From positions 9,779,842 through 9,843,841 of the forward strand of contig NC_087071.1 in assembly GCF_963678635.1 (NCBI RefSeq): a DNA stretch of 64,000 nucleotides, read 5' to 3'. The notes beneath the pieces were generated by a model, which was not told the DNA's origin, searched no databases, and saw nothing but the letters and a program-made list of their open reading frames with translations. Origin of the DNA: Symsagittifera roscoffensis (Eukaryota; Xenacoelomorpha; Acoela; Convolutidae). The translations under genes were made by a program, and so were the position numbers. This document shows, piece by piece, positions 50,013-61,179 of the stretch (position 1 is the first letter of the stretch; each line of letters opens with the position of its first letter).

Positions 50013-50420
50013 TGGAACCTGATCTAAACTATATTTTATGATTGGATAAATTAAATGTTTTACCAATGTAAAGTATTTAATATTAACCAATCATGATCCA
50101 TCTAACTAACAACCCACTTATTTGTAAGTGCTGAAGTTACTTGTAATTTCAGCACCAGAGAGATTTGAATTTAACTTAGAAATTAGTTGGACTCTCCCGA
50201 GCACTTCAGCAGCCGCAATAAACCAGTATACCCTAGATCTATTGAGCCTAGCAGAGACTAGTTAAACAACCTGAGACTAGATAGTATAAGAGTAAGATTA
50301 GGATCGGTATTAGACTAAGAAGTTGCACGAATCTATCCGGCCGAAAATAAGATAGCGTGACGAGCAGACGGTGTACCCTATCCGAAATTACTCTATGAGT
50401 TACGCCCCAGTCATAACTCA
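50013..50420 (+). mobile_element. 3' LTR of element C
   Basis: 408 bp, apparently identical to the 5' LTR, including the hairpin at 50128-50155 and the AATAAA signal. It ends AACTCA and is followed by the AATG duplication. Confidence 0.95.
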
Positions 50421-50891
50421 AATGAATCATTGGAAAGCGCAAACGAAGCCAGACAAAATAGAGAGATGAAATTTGAAAAAACTAAGGAAAAAATGCTGGA
50501 AAAGGTGAAAAAACTCCAGGAAGCTGGCGAAGAAACAAAAGCCAGAGAGCTGTTAAGACAATTATCAAAATTGGAAAAAAAAGCTTACCACGAAAAACAT
50601 TTACACCACAAAATGCATAATAAGTCGAGGGCAAAAACAACCCCAAACCATCAGAAAAACAAAACCGAGGCTGAAAACAAAAAATCAAACACGAAAAAAG
50701 CTGAAAATACATCAAAAACAAAATCTAAAAGTTACCCAAAAAAGCAAACCGAAAAAAAGGAACAGAAGAAAAAAGTCAAAAAATCTACACAGAAGAATGC
50801 AAAACCAAATCAGTCGGAAAGTGAGAAAACAGAAAAAGAGTCAGAACAGCGTTCGTGGAAATCTGTAGTAGCAAATTCTCGAACTCTGTAA
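50421..50891 (+). CDS. Interrupted host gene: part after the insertion, with stop
   Basis: Continuation of exon 2. It starts with the AATG duplication and runs in frame to TAA at 50889-50891. The residues are almost entirely Lys, Glu, Gln, Asn and Ser. The first 60 form a likely coiled coil (MKFEKTKEKMLEKVKKLQEA), followed by a Lys-rich disordered tail. Composition and phase agree with 30666-31569, which is the main argument that both are one gene. With element C present a full-length product would require removal of 18.85 kb. The frame itself has not decayed. An ATG at 50430 could start a short stand-alone product, but nothing suggests that it does. Confidence 0.7.
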   Translation, partial: NESLESANEARQNREMKFEKTKEKMLEKVKKLQEAGEETKARELLRQLSKLEKKAYHEKHLHHKMHNKSRAKTTPNHQKNKTEAENKKSNTKKAENTSKTKSKSYPKKQTEKKEQKKKVKKSTQKNAKPNQSESEKTEKESEQRSWKSVVANSRTL

Positions 50892-51109
50892 AATTCGTGC
50901 AAAACTCGAATAACTTAACTGTTTTCTTTATGTATAAGAAAAAATAATAACATTCAAATCTATCAATATTAATTTTTTTATAGAATTAATTATATATCTG
51001 GACTTTTTTCCAACAAAGTTTTTTTTGTCAAAAGCACGACAAAATTGTGCGAACAATTTTTGTTAGTTCGATGTCTGTTGTGGACGCCTGAAACTCCCTC
51101 AAATAATTC

Positions 51110-51260
51110 ATCCCGCAGTGACAAAATGGATAAACTCAATTATTTACAACCTTATCTACAGATTGACCTAAGTATAGAATCGAGCTATCTACAACCGTTT
51201 TGCAAACGATACTTGCTTCAAAACAGGTTTAAAAAATTACGCCATAATTGAATGGTTTTT
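51110..51260 (+). repeat. Diverged dispersed repeat, copy 1
   Basis: Shares an ordered series of strings (CAGTGACAAAA, ATCTACAG, TATCTACAAC, TTTGC-AACGATA, GAATGG-TTTAGTG) with 52905-53045. Old duplicated host repeat. Confidence 0.5.
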
Positions 51261-51574
51261 AGTGCCAAAATATTCAGTTTTTTCTGCATATAGTCAGTTG
51301 TTATTACAATAAAACCAAAAAATAATCTGTAGACAAAAAAGTAATTAGGCAGGGTGGGGGATAGTCCGCGAATGGTGATTTTTTTAACCATGGAGATGGT
51401 AAAAAAACAACAGTTAAATAAAATATTAAGCTGCCAAACTGAATTGTAGAGCAAAATAAATGTATAGAATCTTATGTGTAAAATTTAATCTTATGAAACG
51501 TAATCCGTACCCACTGCACTAAACAGGAAGTGAGATAATTTCCAAAATTTGCAAAATTCACAAAATAACCTCTG

Positions 51575-51800
51575 AAATAATCCATTATAATCGATTACAA
51601 TCGATTATATTGTATTATAGTGAATAAAAATATTATGCTTATTATCTATTTTGATGAATTAGAATCGATTATAATTAATTATAATGTTTTTATTAAAATA
51701 AAAAATATTAGGGTTTTTAATCTATTTTAAAGGATTTTAAAGGATTACTTTTGTAATTTTATGAATACTGACTGTAAAATAACAATATAATTGATTATGA
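51575..51800. repeat. AATCGATT/ATAATCG-rich tract
   Basis: Repeated variants of TAATCGATTATAAT, as in the spacer at 4965-5140. They look like a host-genome simple or palindromic repeat family. Confidence 0.5.
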
Positions 51801-52904
51801 TCAATGAAACACCAGTGAGGGCCCGGTCGTTGCGCAAGCCAAGAGCAATAAAGTTAGGATCACTTAGGTTGAGTCACTATTCGAAAAAAATTCATTTCAG
51901 TCGAAGATTTCAGTCGAACATTTCAGGCGATGGAACGATTACTTGACCTTTTATGCATCTATGGGCTTTGGTTTTTTACCGGTTGAATTTATACGCCAAA
52001 TAGCATGTTTGATAACCCTATACAAAAAGCGAACGAAAAAATTCATTTGATACTCATATACAGAAATTGTATTATGAAATTTTTCTGAAATAATTTTTTC
52101 CACGAAGATTTTCAGAGGTTGTCGCGCACAAACTCTCTGTCACCTTCTTCAAAAATAGTAACTAGAGCAGCATATCGGGAGAGTTTGAATATTTTTAGAT
52201 CTTTTCAACCGAGGTTTTAGCCTGGTTTCAGACAAATTTACTAAAAAACAAAAAAAAAGAAGATTAGTTCTTCATCACTGAGAATATACTGTCACCAATT
52301 CTATAAGTTGTAAAATCTTTCGAAAAACTCAAACAATTAAAGCAAAAGACATCATTTATGAATTTTTTTTTGAATTTTGTCTAAACTTTTTGTTGTGAAG
52401 GGCAAATGAAAGCTCAAAAACTGCAGAACGAGAGACATAATTACTTTTTCGCAGTCAACATAATTACTTAAACTTTGTCTGAGAAGTCGATAATGAAAAC
52501 CAAATTTTCTCGACAATTGAACTTTTAGAACAATTTTTGAACTCTGAGCATGAAAAAAAAACGCTCAGCCAATTTTCACTTCTTTCGAGAAATAATAGCA
52601 GCAACAAAGGTGAGATCTTGTACGGCAGGAAATTTTTTTGAAGTTTGCGTTCAAATATATTCTAAATGCGATGTTTCTACTGTCGCTAGCCGATCAATCA
52701 GAAAAAAAATAATCAAGCTTCTGTTAATAAAAAGTGTTCAACACTCGATCCGAACAGACTCGTTGAACTCTCAAACTGAACAAAATCGAAAACTTTCCTC
52801 AAAATTTTTTTTCTTAGAAACATTATTGAAACTTCCAACAAAAGAAAATAATCAAGTTAAAAAAAAATTCTTTACTTGGTTGAACTGACATATTAAGTGT
52901 TTCC

Positions 52905-53045
52905 CACAGTGACAAAAATGGATGAAAATTGATCTTATAAGGAAAAATCTACAGGTTAGCCTATAAATAAAAACGATTTATCTACAACATTTTTGCGAAC
53001 GATAATAAATTCTATACAAATAAAAGTGAATGGATTTAGTGACAA
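52905..53045 (+). repeat. Diverged dispersed repeat, copy 2
   Basis: Counterpart of 51110-51260 with many substitutions and small indels. Confidence 0.5.
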
Positions 53046-53099
53046 AATGAAAAACTTTAAAGTGTATAAAACAAGTGTATAAACTTTAAATAATCTGTA

Positions 53100-53230
53100 T
53101 ATAAAAAGAAGATTATCTGTGTAAAAATAAACTGAATATAACCTAGAGGTAATCAGTTAATGGTCTGTAGTTAATCAGTAGATAATCTGTGGATAATCTG
53201 GAGATAATATGTGGATAATCTGTTTTTATT
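53100..53230 (+). repeat. Degenerate GATAATCTGTG repeats
   Basis: Several imperfect copies of GATAATCTG(TG) lie head to tail, closest at 53180-53225. Simple host repeat. Confidence 0.6.
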
Positions 53231-53639
53231 CTCCTTATAATCATTAGAAAATATCTATATAATCTGTACAAAATTGATTGTGAAAGGCTAAGAAAAACGA
53301 TTTTTATCGCCTTAAAGTGAGTTTTGATACTCTAAGAAACAGGTTTTCTGAAAACAAGAATAAAAGTTTGATTTCATATTAAGCAAAATCTATCAGATTT
53401 TGAGCCAACACAAAATATAACATATGGAATAGAAACACAAAACCTCTTCAATTGTACCTCAACCCCCTTTGAAAACAATGAATTTTATGAGTTTTTTCTG
53501 ATCAACGAAACTAATCACCTTTTTAATAAAAAGAAAATAGCTAAAGAGATCCAAAAAAATCGATAAGTTGAAATCTGATCGATGATTTCGAAAAAAGTTT
53601 TTTTCACGCTGAAAATTTACGGCTGAAGTAATGAACCAC

Positions 53640-54255
53640 TCAAACAGACCAGCAAATGCACCCTGACGAAGACTCTAACTGCGACCGTGACATAAACAGC
53701 ATAACAAGTTTTGAGTATATTTAAAAATCAAACAACAAAAGACAAGGCAAACTGATTGCCTACGCCGCTCAGCTGAAATGATGCATCAAAAGCGCAGCAA
53801 AAGAGCTGCCTTAACATTAAAACCAAATTGAAAGCCACTTGGGCTGCGCAAGAAACGCAAAAAAAACCTAAGCCACCTTAAGGGTAAGGGCAAACATAAA
53901 CACCTGAAGAGCACACAGCGAATCAGCTACGATAACAAGGATGACTTCAACTCCGCCAGTGGCCTGAGCAGCTTAATAACATCAATACAAGTCAAAATAT
54001 ATCACTCAGTACAGCACAAGACAAACAGTGCTCGAGCAAATGCATATTTTCTCAGCCCCCTCAGCTAGAGAAGCCTCAAAAATGAAGCAAAAAAGCAACC
54101 TTAAACCTAAAGCCAAAAAAAAACACCGGGCTTGAGCAAGTAACGCAAAAACGAAACTGAGGCATTATTAGTAGATGGTCAAACAAACACATGAGGCTGA
54201 AGAGACGCTCCAGAACCACACGGAACCAGTTACGCACAACCAGGACGACTTTAAT
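53640..54255 (+). repeat. Two diverged copies of a few-hundred-bp repeat
   Basis: Strings around 53900-53955 (GAAGAGCACACAGCGAATCA, then ACAAGGATGACTT) recur in altered form around 54195-54255 (GAAGAGACGC..., then ACCAGGACGACTT). The preceding stretches (AAACCTAAGCC / AAACCTAAAGCC) also match. The sequence is less AT-rich than its flanks and may be an unknown transposon remnant. Confidence 0.4.
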
Positions 54256-55120
54256 CTGTTTTTTTTTGTTTTTAATTATTTCGTTTCATTTTAACCAGTT
54301 TTTAATGGACGTTTGATGAATATTATGATATCAAAAACTTGGTATCTTCACTTTACTTTTTTTATCCAGCGCATAGCTCATTAACTGCAAAAAGTGGCGC
54401 AATAATCAGCTCAGCAAATTTTCAGACAAAATTCAGCCATGACATACGTGGCTCCTTTTCTCCAAAAAATTAATATAAAAAAGATCGGTTTAAATACTCC
54501 ATTTAACAAAACCGAACCGTTTTAGTGTAGTGATAGTTGCTTAAAAACTATAGCGGAACTTTTTGAGGATGTTGTATATCCTGAATTGTGTAGTTTTTAG
54601 TTCAGTTTGATTTATCAAGGCTGAGCAAACCTACCAGGGCACTTAATAAATGGGTTTTCAGTTTTGGTTTTACAAAAAGGTATTTAAACTATTTTTTTTG
54701 TAGCCCAGAAAATCTAAAGGAGAGGGTTTAATGACGCAACGTTACGACGTCACGCAGTTACCATGTTTATTTTTTGGATTCTACGAAGATGTTACTGTAC
54801 TTTTGCAAATGTAGAAATGAAATCCTCAAACGACAAAATATGAATGATCTGAACCCGAAACATGAGTGCAACAAAGTTAGAAAATTTTCGGCTAGCTAGC
54901 AAAATTCTGGATTCTAACCATAACGAGTATTTCAGAGTCAAGTGCTAACCAAAACTTTTTAGGATTCCAGGAACAAACGCGTTTTTTTATTGAATCGAAA
55001 TGCAAAATTTGCTGGACTTCCTCAGTGCATTCTGTAACCAATCCGTTATAAGCCAATGAAGCTGAAAAGACATCCGGAATCAAAAAATACAAAAAATGTT
55101 GCTTGAAAAGACTGCAGAAC

Positions 55121-55515
55121 CAGGCGCGGATTTAGGATGTTCTCGAGGGGGGGGGGGGGGGGGGTTTCAAGAAAAAAATTTAAAATTTTGCGACCTTTTT
55201 TTTAATTTGACTAAATTGATTTCCTGAGCTCTCCCCAAGCACTGTTAAGACCCTGATTTGACCAAGTTTTCTGCGCCGCAGGCAAAGTTTTGAAAAAAGG
55301 CCCAAAAAGCCGTTTTTAAGCACTTTTTGGAAAAATTCTACCAAAAAAATTGCGTTTTTTCGGCACCTGCTCCCCCCTCAAAATTCGTATAGATTGGAGC
55401 CAAGGGCGCCTTTAGAAAACTTCTAAACCAGTCAGCCAAAAATTACAAAGTGGGACCCTTTGGTCGGCAGGGGGACGAATCCCTAAAAAGAAAAGAGTCC
55501 CTAAATCCGCTACAG
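55121..55515 (+). mobile_element. hAT-like non-autonomous DNA transposon, copy 1
   Basis: The 395-bp block begins CAGGCGCGGATTTAGG and ends with the inverted form of CTGTAGCGGATTTAGG (13 of 16 positions alike). The eight bases outside are TGCAGAAC and CGCAGAAC, an 8-bp duplication with one mismatch. Both size and TIR type fit hAT MITEs. It contains a long G-run at about 55147-55164 and no coding capacity. Confidence 0.7.
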
Positions 55516-55654
55516 CGCAGAACCCGAAGAATTCTGTAACCAATCCAGACTTCCTCAGTGCATTCTGTAACCAATCCATTATAAGCCAATGAAGCTGAAA
55601 AGACATCCGGAATCAAAAAAATACAAAAAATGTTGCTTGAAAAGACTGCAGAAC

Positions 55655-56045
55655 CAGGCGCGGATTTAGGATGTTCTCGAGGGGGGGGGGGGGGTTTCAA
55701 GAAAAAAATTTAAAATTTTGCGACCTTTTTTTAGTTTGACTAAATTGATTTCCTGAGCTCTCCCAAAGCACTGTTAAGACCCCAATTTGACCAAGTTTTC
55801 TGCGCCGCAGGCAAAGTTTTGAAAAAAGGCCCAAAAAGCCGTTTTTAAGCACTTTTTGGAAAAATTCTACCAAAAAAATCGCGTTTTTTCGGCACGTGCT
55901 CCCCCCTCAAAATTCGTATAGATTGGAGCCAAGGGCGCCTTTAGAAAACTTCTAAACCAGTCAGCCAAAAATTACAAAGTGGGACCCTTTGGGTCGGCAG
56001 GGGGCCGAATCCCTAAAAAGAAAAGAGTCCCTAAATCCGCTACAG
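55655..56045 (+). mobile_element. hAT-like non-autonomous DNA transposon, copy 2
   Basis: 391 bp, nearly identical to copy 1, with a shorter G-run and a few substitutions. It has the same termini and the same flanking bases because it lies in the tandem duplication. Confidence 0.7.
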
Positions 56046-56471
56046 CGCAGAACCCGAAGAATTTTACCCGACAAATTGGCTTCTTGAGCCAAAACGGGTT
56101 TGTCTAATGATTCCCGAAAATCAACCAAATAGTCGTCGGCATCATTTAATTTTGGACTTCAAACGCGAGCTTGCACAATTTTATGTACTTTATAAAATCA
56201 ATTTTTGCTTAATTATATGTGATTGCTTGACGACTAATCGTCAATTTAGGGCTTTAAATTTAGGAAAAGTCCGTTTTTTTTTTAAATTTTTTTTGAGATA
56301 AGGATTTTGATATCATTAAAACAGATCGATGCTTGTTGAGCTTCTCATCCCATTAATTTCTTCTATCTTTATCCAAAATTGACCCTGTAAACTCAGTGTA
56401 TGATTTATTGAAGGAAAAACTTCAAAGGCAACGTACTTCTGGGGTGAAAGTGAAGTTCAGTATACTAGATA

Positions 56472-56722
56472 AACGGTTCCGCAAATGTTGCTCCTTGCAT
56501 AGATTTTTGTTTTTAGTGCAGCTGAATTTACAAAAACGTGTTCAATTTTTCTGGTATTTTTGGTAGGTTTTATTTCCTTCGATCGCTGTAAATTTCTCGA
56601 ATAAAAAAGCCATTTTTTTCAGTAATAGATTCATATATTTTCAGTTTCTTGGAAGTTTTCAATAAGTGCTTTTTTGCAAAACAAATTTAATTTTAAAAAA
56701 CAAATTTATGAAATTTACTAAA
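56472..56722 (+). repeat. Direct repeat of about 240 bp, copy 1
   Basis: Starts CCGCAAATGTTGCTCCTTGCATA and runs through the AGTTTCTTGGAAGTTTTCAA block. It matches 57762-58000 with few differences and small indels. Confidence 0.8.
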
Positions 56723-57761
56723 AAGTAGGTAGCAAATTGAAAAAAAAAAGAACGGCGATTAGTGTTGAAAAATAATTTGCCTGTGTTTGACGCAGTTTGT
56801 CCAGTGGCCTTGTATATCGTATCCAACTGTCTGTTGTCTATGCATATCTGGCAGTATAGTATACAGAAACAATACGATAATCCCCGGTCAAAACATCTGC
56901 AAAGTTTGCTGCGAAATTATTAGCTGCTCTTTTCCAATATTTAAAATCCATTTGTTGTGAGATTGCATTTCTGTCCTGAACTGCAACATAAATGTTCAGA
57001 TCTAGATGAAACTTTGAAGTTTTTGAGTGTTCTTTCACGTCTTGATTCGTGTCTTGTGTTTTTTTTTTCGTTAAAAATAGCCATTTTAATAAATAATATT
57101 AAAACTTGTTGTTGGATCGTTTTTTCCATCAGATCGTTTTTTCCAGTTTTTGAGAAGGAAATGTAGAATGTAGACATAAATTCCGCAGATGTAGATCTTT
57201 CGAATAATGTGTTTGTAAAAAAAATCTTGGAAAAAAAAATCAGGTGGCTGCAAAAACAACCTGCAAAAATTTCAATTTTTTCCAACATTGCAAAGTAGAT
57301 TCCCCTCCGCCTGTAGAAACTGGAAAAATCGATTTTAGATATATTCTTTGTTTAGCAGGTGTATAATTTTTGTCACCTGACTTTATGTCCCATCGTTTTA
57401 AAGTGTTTTATTTTCAGATGTTTATGACAGGTTCCTTGACTGAACGCCCGATGGCAAAAATATCAAACACTAGAAAGGTTCAAGAGCAGAATTTGAACAG
57501 AAGCCCCTGGTAGTTTTGGACCGTGTGATCAAAAGCGTGGTTAGAACTTTTTTGAAATCTTTAATCATGAAGTTTTGAACTTTTTGCAAAAATTTTAGAC
57601 CAAAAACTGATGATTGTTAGTTCATTTCCTTGATTCGTAGGCGCTATACTTAGTGACATTAGTTACTTTACCAGTTTGCCAAAAAATGCTTCAAATTGAT
57701 AATCATTCGAAAATTTTAAATTTTTTCACTCTGATTTTTTTTCTGATGATTAGTTCTGCGC

Positions 57762-58000
57762 ACAATTCCGCAAATGTTGCTCCTTGCATAATATTTGTTT
57801 TTAGTGAAGCTGAATTTTTATAAACGTGTTCAATTTTTCAGGTAGGTTTTATTTCCTTCGAGCGCTGTAACTTTTTCGAATCAAAAAGCCATTTTTTTCA
57901 GTAATAGATTCATATATTTTCAGTTTCTTGGAAGTTTTCAATAAGTGCTTTTTTTGCAAAACAAATTTAATTTTAAAAACAAATTTATGAAATTTACGAA
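57762..58000 (+). repeat. Direct repeat of about 240 bp, copy 2
   Basis: Second copy of the 56472-56722 repeat, 1290 bp downstream, same orientation. Confidence 0.8.
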
Positions 58001-58356
58001 ATTAAATTTGTGAAATTTATATTTTCATCGGGCATTTTCACCACATATTTTTATTTGACCTTGTTATGACAACAATTACTCTCGTTTTTTTTTGTTACTA
58101 AATTGAGTTTTCAAACGAAGAGTTCTAGAGATTTTTCAATTTTTTTTCAGAAAGTCTGAGAAAAATTTTCAATAAAATGTCAAAAAAAATTTGTTGAAAT
58201 CTTGGAAAGTCTTCAAAGTAAAAATGCTGATCTTCTTCGCTAGCCGTCAAAAACATTTTTATTTTTTGTGTTTCAAGGATTTTTTTGTCCTAAAGTTCTT
58301 AAGTTCAAAGACTCCAAAACCTATGTAAGGCACTCCAAAAATTAGAGATGATGAGC

Positions 58357-58629
58357 TGTGGTGCGGCGTGAGTGCCGCCCCTTATGAAAGTGCAATTGAG
58401 TTGTTGTGTTGATCCTAATGGTCAAAGTGTTACTTGTTAGAATGAATGAGATTGGTGTTAATGATGTCAAGGTCGTTACTAGACGACCGTGTTAATGATC
58501 TGATGTATATAAATAAATCACTCTCAAATTATCTGGTGAAAGATACAGATATCCTAACGTTCTTTACTTCAATTCACATTTTATACAATTAGCTTTACAA
58601 ACTAAGAGTCTGTCGGTTGTTATTCCACA
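58357..58629 (+). mobile_element. 5' LTR of element D
   Basis: 273 bp, TGTGGTGCGG...TTATTCCACA with a 5-bp inverted terminal match TGTGG/CCACA. It contains a TATA-box-like TATATAAATAAA near 58505. The primer-binding site follows at once. Confidence 0.75.
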
Positions 58630-58642
58630 TGGCGCAGCCAGC
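58630..58642 (+). other. Primer-binding site of element D
   Basis: TGGCGCAGCCAGC directly abuts the LTR, the normal position and form for a tRNA 3'-end complement. Confidence 0.7.
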
Positions 58643-58919
58643 AGTTTTGGTCGGCGAGGACCGAACTGATCTTATAGGGGTACCAGCATTCTGGCCTTAA
58701 CCAACAACGGAACCTTTATTCCCATGGGAGTCGTGGATCGGACAATTTTTCTTAGTCGTAAATCTAAGAAAACACTGTAACGCCGACATTTTACTGAGTC
58801 ATCCAGTATAAATTTTCGACGATCCCCCTCCCCGACCAGAAAGAAAAAGAGAAGCAGAAAACCAATCCGAGGAAGCTAACTGCATCGCAAGAGATTAAGC
58901 CGAAATCAGCAAAACAAAG

Positions 58920-59533
58920 GAAATCAACGACGAAAGCAGGAAAAAGGTCCAAAAAATGGCCCAAACAAATTCTTCCACGAGGCGGACCAAAGGATCAAAT
59001 CGCGATTATTCTTCTCTTTGGGAACAGAAGGCAAGAAAAGATTCTTACAAAGCCATGCTCTCCTAGATATCGCAACGATCAACTTCCACGACTTCTACAA
59101 TCATTGCGAGACACTTTTCATAAGAGATAAAAACAACATTATCGAAAGACTAATTCTCTACAACACCCAACAATCAAATCGCGAATGTCTGGAGACCTTC
59201 TTCTTGAGACTTTCAGGCCCAGCCGCCCAGTGTTTTCGGGCAATCGACAACGAAAAGGAAGTTGTCCGTGACATCTTCATCGCCAAGATGAAATTCAAAG
59301 ATATCCAACGCGATCTTTGCATCAGACCGGGTAATTATCCTGGAGAAACAATTAAATCAGCTCTGCTTCAGGGGAAAGGATACGTCACGGCCTCCACACT
59401 GCAAAAACAGACGGGTCTCTCACGACCGGCTACGTCAAACACTAACTCCGGTCAGAACTATCCAAATTCTTTTAAAAAAACAAGAACCAACCCTATCAGT
59501 TCGGCGAAAGAACAATATTCAGAACAGAAGTAA
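58920..59533 (+). pseudogene. Element D gag remnant
   Basis: The frame is open from at least 58920 to the stop at 59533. It reads FHEADQRIKSRLFFSLG and then a helical capsid-like stretch (DIATINFHDFYNHCETLF, ETFFLRLSGPAAQCFRAI) typical of Ty3/gypsy Gag. The nearby ATG at 58956 is in another frame, so the normal start is lost or lies further up. Confidence 0.65.
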
Positions 59534-59559
59534 TCGAGCACAAAACTCCAGAGGTAAAT

Positions 59560-60110
59560 TCAACAAACGGTCAAACCAAAATCAACAAAGACACAGCAAA
59601 TCATTTTATTTTTGTGGGAAGGAATTCTCCCCCAACCACAAACTTTCATGCCCAGCAAAGAACGTGATGTGTGAGAACAAAAAGGGCCATTTCGCCAAAT
59701 GCTGCAATTCCACGAGCAATGTAGGAGTAGTGGACGAGGACTCAGAAATCACAGCAGAAGAGGAATGTGATTTCATCGCTTTGGACAGCGAACCAAAATA
59801 CTCAAGTCTGAACATATCATCAAGGGTCGTAACTACCCATCAGAAATAAAAACCCGAATATTCAGTCAAAAACTTGAAGTCATCAAATCAGCTACTGGGA
59901 AAACTAGATGTATACAGATTACACTGGGAGTCAACAAAACATTTTTTAAGGCCACCGTTGTCACGGGTAGCCCAGCATTTTTTATTAACAAGAAAACAGC
60001 AGATAGTCCGGTCAAATCGAGCGCTAATGTTAAATTATTATCAGCTTCAGAAAAGCCTATCAATACTCACTATGTAGATTATAATAGAAGAGCAATCAAG
60101 TATTTGGCAC
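59560..60110 (+). pseudogene. Element D nucleocapsid and protease remnant
   Basis: A Cys/His-rich stretch with FYFCGKEFSPNHKLSCPAKN and CENKKGHFAKCC (zinc-knuckle remains) lies at about 59608-59710. It is followed by an acidic segment and a protease-like segment around 59925-60010 in which the expected aspartate-containing active-site string is not intact. Several stops interrupt it. Confidence 0.5.
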
Positions 60111-60159
60111 CATAATCGCAGACGTCTCCTCATTTGGGTGGCAGATCAATTCACCGAAG

Positions 60160-61160
60160 TTGCTGGTTTCTGAAAACCGCACTAGATGTCTATTACGTCT
60201 AGACATACAAAGTGCCGTGGGTGTACAAACCACCCAAACAAGACCAATTCCCATCAACGAAATCTCATCCCCATCTACTGATTCAGACAGGTGGCGGATG
60301 TACTTTAAGGAGAAATTTAGAGATGTATTTACTAGACGAGGCAGATCGAAAAACCACCGAGCTCATTCGGTATTTAGGGACCCTTTAGTTCCGATCCAAG
60401 AAAAGGGTCGGAGAATACCAATACATATCCAAGATAAAGTAGGCACTGAAAACAGGAATCTCATCAAAGAAGGACACATTGTATAACTAAATAAATGGAC
60501 CAGCGAAAACCAACAGCTGTAACAGCTAGTTATTACAGCTAAAAAGGACGGCTCCATAAAACTAGTGCAATGGACGCAAAACCGATGAACGCTTATATAT
60601 TCAAAAACCAATACCAATTGCCCAAACTTCTCGAACAATTGGACGTTGCCGCGCAAATCATCAATGCAGATATCCCGGGCAAAGTTTGGTTTACATCTCT
60701 CGATTTGAAATTCGCTTAGAGCCAATATTTTTTAGTAATCTAGTCAACAGTCACTTCAATATCGGTTTTGTATGCGGAGAATCAACAAGCACCTCTCACT
60801 TTAAAACAAGATTTTACGGCCTCACAGATATGCCCAAGGATTTTCAAAAGGCAATGGACACACTTTTCAGAAATATCAAAGGAGTAATTTGTTTTCTAGA
60901 CGATATTCTAATTGTTTCGAAAGGATCTATCAAAAACCACAATTAAATCGTCAAAAATGTCTTTCATAAACTAGAAAATGAAGGCATGGCCCTGAAATTA
61001 TCAAAGTGTGAATTCTCTGTAAACAGAATATCGTGGTTAGGTTTCGACATTTGCGAAACCGGGTATCAACTCAAATTTTCAAATATTCAAGCAGTTTTAG
61101 ATATCAAACCACTCCACACTTTAAAACGACTACGTTCCTTAAAACGACTACGTTCCTGTC
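60160..61160 (+). pseudogene. Element D reverse transcriptase remnant
   Basis: Pieces in two or more frames: the segment before RT with RPIPIN and RIPIHIQDKV (60220-60440), a middle segment with stops (60500-60715), then the active-site region with TSHFKTRFYGLTDMPKDFQK and CFLDDILIVSKG (about 60790-60930), and the block FHKLENEGMALKLSKCEFS (from about 60963). A TAA follows KNHN at 60944-60946. A short duplicated TTAAAACGACTACGTTCCT string lies at 61120-61157. Confidence 0.75.
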
Positions 61161-61179
61161 TTTAACCACCTACACAATT

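Larger units (their letters stand above)
31570..50420 (+). mobile_element. Element C: complete 18.85-kb retrovirus-like LTR element
   Basis: Two 408-bp LTRs, identical as far as I can read them, flank the element, and 4-bp AATG duplications lie outside. Contents in order: primer-binding site, leader with duplicated hairpins, a basic 155-aa ORF, gag-protease, pol, two hydrophobic mini-ORFs, an ATG-less 378-codon frame, an Env-like ORF, a 597-aa ORF, a candidate intron, and a 3' non-coding region. Pol domain order is Ty3/gypsy. The plus strand is strongly A-rich and G-poor through the coding part, unlike element B. Identical LTRs and intact ORFs mark a very recent insertion. The size and the number of extra ORFs recall complex retroviruses, but the genes themselves are not recognised. 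Confidence 0.93.
55015..56065 (+). repeat. 533-bp tandem duplication
   Basis: GACTTCCTCAGTGCATTCTG begins at 55015 and again at 55548, and the two following units are nearly identical. Each unit carries one hAT-like element plus its flank, so the second element copy arose by duplication and not by transposition. Confidence 0.85.
50892..58356. other. AT-rich host DNA, repeats only
   Basis: I find no convincing gene in 7.5 kb. Short open frames such as 52550-52888 and 56107-56301 lack domain signals and lie in low-complexity AT-rich sequence. The region does hold several duplications and two DNA-transposon copies, listed separately. Some of it may be 3' UTR or intergenic DNA of the interrupted gene. 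Confidence 0.5.

Noticed and set aside
52550-52888. 112-aa ORF
   Set aside because: Low-complexity Lys/Ser/Phe composition in AT-rich DNA, no domain pattern, no splice or neighbour context.
54892-55700. Minus-strand ORFs around the hAT-like copies
   Set aside because: They run through TIRs and poly-G tracts and appear twice only because of the tandem duplication.
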